DNA of 8,588 nt, from contig DNPP01000245.1 in assembly GCA_003501365.1 (NCBI GenBank), forward strand, positions 1 through 8,588, read 5' to 3'. Under the pieces are notes generated by a model that had not been told where the DNA came from, ran no database searches, and worked only from the letters and a program-made list of their open reading frames with translations. Within the stretch, counting starts at the first letter, position 1. Each line of letters starts with the position of its first letter. The stretch is from Bacillota bacterium (GTDB lineage: Bacteria > Bacillota > UBA4882 > UBA8346). Below are positions 5,856-8,588 of this stretch, in pieces. The position numbers and the translations under genes are program-made.

Positions 5856-6604
5856 CGGGCTCCCCCCTCTTGATCACGGACTATACCTAGAGGAAATTGC
5901 GGTATCATATTGTTTTCCAGCCATTTCAACGCTTCTACCGGAGTCATTCCCCAGTTGGTCGAGCAAGTAGACAATACTTCAACCATTGCAAAACCCTTGC
6001 CTTGAATCTGAGCTTCAAAGGCTTTTTTAATCGCCTCTTTGGCTTTGTTAACATTTTTGGGATCATGAACACTGACCCGGGCTAAAAATAGCGGTGCCTC
6101 TAAAGTATTCAACATTTCAGTCATTTTAATGGGATAACCCGCAGTCTTGACATCCCGTCCATAAGGAGAAGTCGTGGTTTTCTGCCCCGGTAAAGTGGTA
6201 GGGGCCATCTGACCACCGGTCATTCCATATATCGCATTATTTACAAATATAACCGTAAATTGTTCGCCGCGATTGGCCGCATGAATAATTTCGGCAGTAC
6301 CGATCGAAGCCAAGTCACCGTCTCCTTGATAGGTAAAAACCACCCGATCAGGCAAAACTCGCTTGATAGCCGTGGCTACAGCCGGAGCCCTACCATGGGC
6401 TGCCTGTTGACAATCACAATTAAAAAAGTTATAAGCGGTTACCGCACAACCGACCGGGGCCACAGCGATGGTCTTCTCGCGTACTTTTAGCTCATCAATA
6501 ACTTCCGCGACCAAACGGTGAATAATCCCGTGAGTACAACCGGGACAATAGGATAATACCCGATCTTGTAATGCTTCCGGTCTTCCAAAGATTTTTTCCA
6601 TCAT
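5852..6604 (-). CDS. 2-oxoacid:ferredoxin oxidoreductase, beta subunit (TPP-binding)
   Basis: Thiamine-pyrophosphate-binding beta subunit of the 2-oxoacid:ferredoxin oxidoreductase, 250 aa from the chosen start. YCPGCTHG (19-26) is the conserved N-terminal Cys segment. The TPP/Mg2+ motif is GDGDLASIG (94-102), followed 20 or so residues later by NN (122-123) in FVNNAIYGMTGGQMAPTT. C-terminal CSTNWGMTP is also typical. The frame is open upstream to an ATG at 6628, but that start lacks a ribosome binding site and would overlap the alpha gene by 28 bases. ATG at 6604 or 6601 follows AGGGGG at proper spacing, and 6604 gives an ATGA overlap with the alpha stop, so I chose it. The subunit decarboxylates the 2-oxoacid on TPP and works with the alpha subunit and the ferredoxin subunit. 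Kor-type (2-oxoglutarate) and Vor-type (branched-chain) beta subunits are hard to separate by eye. Confidence 0.93.
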   Translation of the reverse strand: MMEKIFGRPEALQDRVLSYCPGCTHGIIHRLVAEVIDELKVREKTIAVAPVGCAVTAYNFFNCDCQQAAHGRAPAVATAIKRVLPDRVVFTYQGDGDLASIGTAEIIHAANRGEQFTVIFVNNAIYGMTGGQMAPTTLPGQKTTTSPYGRDVKTAGYPIKMTEMLNTLEAPLFLARVSVHDPKNVNKAKEAIKKAFEAQIQGKGFAMVEVLSTCSTNWGMTPVEALKWLENNMIPQFPLGIVRDQEGGAR

Positions 6605-7671
6605 GCCACCCCCTGACTGGCAAAACATTTGATGATTGCGTTATTTACATCAATTACGGATGGGATCGTCCCATTAAGTTTGCCGTAAAAATCAACTGTA
6701 GTCTTACCGTTTACCGCCAGCTTTACATCTTCAACCATTTGTCCGGCGCTCATTTCAACAACCAGGAAACGTTTACCCGCTTGTGCCAATTCTTGAATCC
6801 TTTGGGAAGGGAACGGCCATAATGATATGGGCCGGAACAATCCAACCTTTTTCCCTTGAGCTTTAGCCTTAATCATTGCGGTTTTGGCAACCCTGGCTGA
6901 AGTGCCGTATGCAACGATAATCAATTCAGCGTCTGCGGTTTCTTCTTCCTGAAAGCGGATTTCATGGGCGGCAATCTCTTGATACTTCTTTTGCAACCGA
7001 ATATTAATCTTTTCCAAATCTTCGTAAGCCAATCCCAAACTGTTGATGATACTTTGCGGCTTACCGTTAATCATTCCTGTGGTTGCCCAAGGTTTTGGCG
7101 GGATTTGAAGATCTTTTACTTCCGATAAAGTCACCGGCTCCATCATTTGGCCTAAAATACCGTCAGCCAGAATCATTACCGGATTGCGATATTTATCTGC
7201 GGTAACAAACCCTTCATACATTAAATCAATGATCTCCTGTACCGAAGCGGGTGCCAGTACGATTAGACGATAATCGCCATGGCCGCCGCCCTTGGTTGCC
7301 TGAAAATAATCGGACTGAGACGGAGCTAAACCGCCCAATCCAGGTCCACCTCGGGATACATTGACGATTACACAAGGTAATTCGGCACCGGCGATATAGG
7401 AGATGCCTTCCATCTTCAGACTCACTCCGGGACTGGAAGAAGATGTCATTGCCCTGGCGCCTGCACCCGCAGCGCCATACACCATATTGATCGCGCTGAC
7501 TTCACTTTCCGCCTGAATAAAAGTGCCTCCTATTTCAGGCAACCTTTTGGCCATATATTCCGGCACTTCATTTTGGGGTGTAATAGGATATCCAAAAAAG
7601 TAATGGCAACCCGCCCGAATCGCTCCCTCGGCAATTGCTTCATTACCCTTCATCATTACTCGATCTGCCAT
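6601..7671 (-). CDS. vorB: 2-oxoacid:ferredoxin oxidoreductase, alpha subunit (VorB-like)
   Basis: Alpha subunit carrying the pyrimidine-binding domain of the TPP enzyme, 356 aa. Recognisable blocks are MKGNEAIAEGAIRAGC (7-22), FFGYPITPQNEVPEYM (25-40), QAESEVSAINMVYGAAGAG (53-71), TSSSSPGVSLKMEGISYI (76-93), SRGGPGLGG (106-114) and ATKGGGHGDYR (125-135). The C-terminal third (about 250-356) is the swivelling domain II ending near FASQGVA. The text matches what is commonly annotated as 3-methyl-2-oxobutanoate dehydrogenase subunit VorB, so branched-chain 2-oxoacids are the likeliest substrates, with 2-oxoglutarate the alternative. Naming of Vor subunits differs between organisms. The start is ATG at 7671, preceded by AGGAGGT with 9-nt spacing. 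It lies 26 bp after the ferredoxin-subunit gene and overlaps beta by 4 bp, forming a delta-alpha-beta-gamma operon. The enzyme is cytoplasmic, normally oxygen-sensitive, and makes acyl-CoA, CO2 and reduced ferredoxin, or runs in reverse. Confidence 0.93.
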   Translation of the reverse strand: MADRVMMKGNEAIAEGAIRAGCHYFFGYPITPQNEVPEYMAKRLPEIGGTFIQAESEVSAINMVYGAAGAGARAMTSSSSPGVSLKMEGISYIAGAELPCVIVNVSRGGPGLGGLAPSQSDYFQATKGGGHGDYRLIVLAPASVQEIIDLMYEGFVTADKYRNPVMILADGILGQMMEPVTLSEVKDLQIPPKPWATTGMINGKPQSIINSLGLAYEDLEKINIRLQKKYQEIAAHEIRFQEEETADAELIIVAYGTSARVAKTAMIKAKAQGKKVGLFRPISLWPFPSQRIQELAQAGKRFLVVEMSAGQMVEDVKLAVNGKTTVDFYGKLNGTIPSVIDVNNAIIKCFASQGVA

Positions 7672-7697
7672 TCTACAGTTACCTCCTGATTTAGTTT

Positions 7698-7901
7698 CTA
7701 TTTATAGACTTCAATCACATTATCCGGGCACATCTTGGCACAAAAGGCACAACCGATGCATTGAGTCTGATCAGTTATCTCAGCGGGTTTATATCCTTTT
7801 GAATTAAAACGATCCGCCATTTTTAAAAGCTTTTTCGGGCAAACGCTAGTACAAACCTCACAGCCCTTGCATCGTTCCTCATCGAATTTAATCTGGGCCA
7901 T
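7698..7901 (-). CDS. 2-oxoacid:ferredoxin oxidoreductase, delta subunit (2[4Fe-4S])
   Basis: Small ferredoxin-type subunit, 67 aa, with two complete [4Fe-4S] motifs: C11-x2-C14-x2-C17-x3-C21-P and C48-x2-C51-x2-C54-x3-C58-P. The 26-residue spacer with DRFNSKGYKPAEI (30-42) is typical of the delta subunit of Vor/Kor enzymes rather than of a free clostridial ferredoxin, where the clusters are closer together. It passes electrons from the TPP centre of the beta subunit to external ferredoxin. The start is ATG at 7901 with AAAGGAGG seven bases upstream. It is the first gene of the operon, with promoter candidates directly upstream. Confidence 0.94.
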   Translation of the reverse strand: MAQIKFDEERCKGCEVCTSVCPKKLLKMADRFNSKGYKPAEITDQTQCIGCAFCAKMCPDNVIEVYK

Positions 7902-7930
7902 TCCATTTCCTCCTTTGTTTCGAATAGTTT

Positions 7931-7959
7931 ATTATAAATCTACCATTTGTAATCGCCAA
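7931..7959 (-). promoter_or_regulatory. Proximal sigma-A-type promoter of the oxidoreductase operon
   Basis: On the minus strand, TTGGCG (7954-7959) and a consensus TATAAT (7931-7936) are separated by exactly 17 bp. Transcription would start near 7924, leaving a short leader of about 20 nt that contains the AAAGGAGG of the ferredoxin-subunit gene. The -35 box matches four of six consensus positions. Confidence 0.6.
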
Positions 7960-7963
7960 TATC

Positions 7964-7980
7964 CTAATGAATCTTATTAG
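7964..7980. promoter_or_regulatory. Inverted repeat between the two promoters, possible operator
   Basis: CTAAT (7964-7968) and ATTAG (7976-7980) are inverted copies around a 7-bp centre. The site lies just upstream of the proximal -35 box and downstream of the distal -10 box, where a bound regulator could affect either promoter. The arms are short, so chance is possible. Confidence 0.3.
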
Positions 7981-7992
7981 TACCTGATAATA

Positions 7993-8021
7993 ATTATATG
8001 CTTTTTAATAAATCATTGCAA
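7993..8021 (-). promoter_or_regulatory. Distal sigma-A-type promoter of the oxidoreductase operon
   Basis: On the minus strand, TTGCAA (8016-8021) and a consensus TATAAT (7993-7998) are separated by exactly 17 bp. The leader would be about 85 nt before the ferredoxin-subunit start. The -35 box matches four of six positions and is overlapped by a perfect palindrome. The rest of the 165-bp gap (7902-8066) holds no gene and no clear terminator for the ATPase gene upstream. Confidence 0.52.
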
Positions 8022-8026
8022 TTGCA
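8017..8026. promoter_or_regulatory. Perfect 10-bp palindrome over the distal -35 box
   Basis: TGCAATTGCA reads the same on both strands and covers five of the six -35 bases of the distal promoter. ATCAT occurs on both sides. This is a plausible binding site for a dimeric regulator acting on that promoter; no regulator gene is in the window. Confidence 0.32.
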
Positions 8027-8066
8027 GATCATCAAGAATTATAAATAACAAGGCGTAAGTTCCCTT

Positions 8067-8588
8067 TCAATCGATAAGCCATGGAGGCCGCATCTTTAAA
8101 GTTACCGGAAAAATCGGATAATCTTTCAAGTCGGCTTGATGCCGAGAGAAAAAGCTCTGCTCTACCATATGATAAACGATAGGCAGCGCCAGTTGTTCCC
8201 CGAGTTCCATAATAAATTTTAAACCCTCTTGCCATATCTCCAGGGTGGTATCCGGGCCCAAATTAATATTGGAAATAATTCCAGTGGCCTTCAAACGGCT
8301 GGTGCCTTGCACAGAAGCGATCAAATCCAGCGCTTCGGCAATATTACGAGTATCCGGCCGAAAGGGGTTTACCACAATCAACATTTCATATGGTTCGGTT
8401 TCAAAATAGGGATGAAACCGCCCCAGGGCCCGGGCGCCTGCCGGATCACCGCCCACGTCAAAAACAACTTGATACGTATGATCTTGAAAGAAAGAAAAAA
8501 TCTGTGGCGACAAGGATGGAATATCCGAATGTTCCAATCCGGATACGGTTGAAACCACCATCAGCCCTTTTTCCTCCAAATCACCGGC
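8067..8588 (-). CDS. P-loop NTPase-like protein, N-terminus cut by window edge
   Basis: C-terminal 173 residues of a protein whose frame is still open at the window edge, so the real start lies outside; the TTG at 8579 is simply an internal leucine codon. The visible part begins AGDLEEKGLMVVS and contains VVFDVGGDPAGARALGRF, with hydrophobic residues followed by Asp as in a Walker B strand, then MLIVVNPFRPDTRN and GIISNINLG, which fits a nucleotide-specificity strand. The pattern resembles SIMIBI-class ATPases of the MinD/ParA/CobQ group. The P-loop should be in the missing N-terminal part, so this is not proved here. It stops 165 bp before the ferredoxin-subunit gene on the same strand, so it may be co-transcribed with or functionally tied to the oxidoreductase. 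It could be a metal- or Fe-S-handling or regulatory ATPase; the role is unknown. Confidence 0.72.
   Translation of the reverse strand, partial: AGDLEEKGLMVVSTVSGLEHSDIPSLSPQIFSFFQDHTYQVVFDVGGDPAGARALGRFHPYFETEPYEMLIVVNPFRPDTRNIAEALDLIASVQGTSRLKATGIISNINLGPDTTLEIWQEGLKFIMELGEQLALPIVYHMVEQSFFSRHQADLKDYPIFPVTLKMRPPWLID

Noticed and set aside
5852..6628. Longer beta subunit starting at ATG 6628
   Set aside because: No ribosome binding site precedes it and it would overlap the alpha gene by 28 bases; ATG 6604 has AGGGGG and a standard ATGA overlap.
8032..8235. 67-codon minus-strand frame near the right end
   Set aside because: It overlaps the ATPase fragment in another frame, has a basic low-information composition, and the ATPase frame has recognisable motifs.

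Overview
The window looks like chromosomal DNA from an anaerobic, AT-leaning member of the Bacillota (Firmicutes), probably a Clostridia- or Limnochordia-like lineage. The reasons are a four-subunit ferredoxin-dependent 2-oxoacid oxidoreductase, strong AGGAGG-type ribosome binding sites, a TTG start, and a sodium/phosphate transporter fused to a PhoU domain. No RNA gene, CRISPR array, insertion sequence or phage gene is visible. The species cannot be named from the sequence.

Left part (1-4650), phosphate and phosphodiester theme: a YfcE-type metallophosphodiesterase (+) runs convergently, stop against stop, into a Na+/phosphate cotransporter with a C-terminal PhoU domain (-). That gene lies downstream of a stand-alone phoU (-), which starts with TTG. 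Divergent from phoU is a secreted endonuclease/exonuclease/phosphatase (EEP) protein with an unrecognised strand-rich C-terminal half. Together they could release, import and sense phosphate. No Pst transporter or PhoR/PhoP pair is in view.

Middle part (4650-5318): a region without long genes that is nevertheless busy. It holds a 51-codon two-helix membrane protein gene on the minus strand with its own intrinsic terminator, two more terminator-like hairpins, and a C-rich/G-rich inverted-repeat element of about 150 bp flanked by a 9-bp direct repeat, resembling a miniature mobile or REP-like element.

Right part (5319-8588): a minus-strand operon encodes the delta (ferredoxin), alpha, beta and gamma subunits of a Vor/Kor-type 2-oxoacid:ferredoxin oxidoreductase. 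The last three genes overlap by ATGA junctions. Two well-formed promoter candidates, each with a 17-bp spacer, and two palindromes lie upstream of the ferredoxin gene. Upstream again, and cut by the window edge, is a same-strand P-loop-type ATPase fragment of unknown role. The operon product would convert 2-oxoacids, probably branched-chain ones, plus CoA to acyl-CoA, CO2 and reduced ferredoxin.
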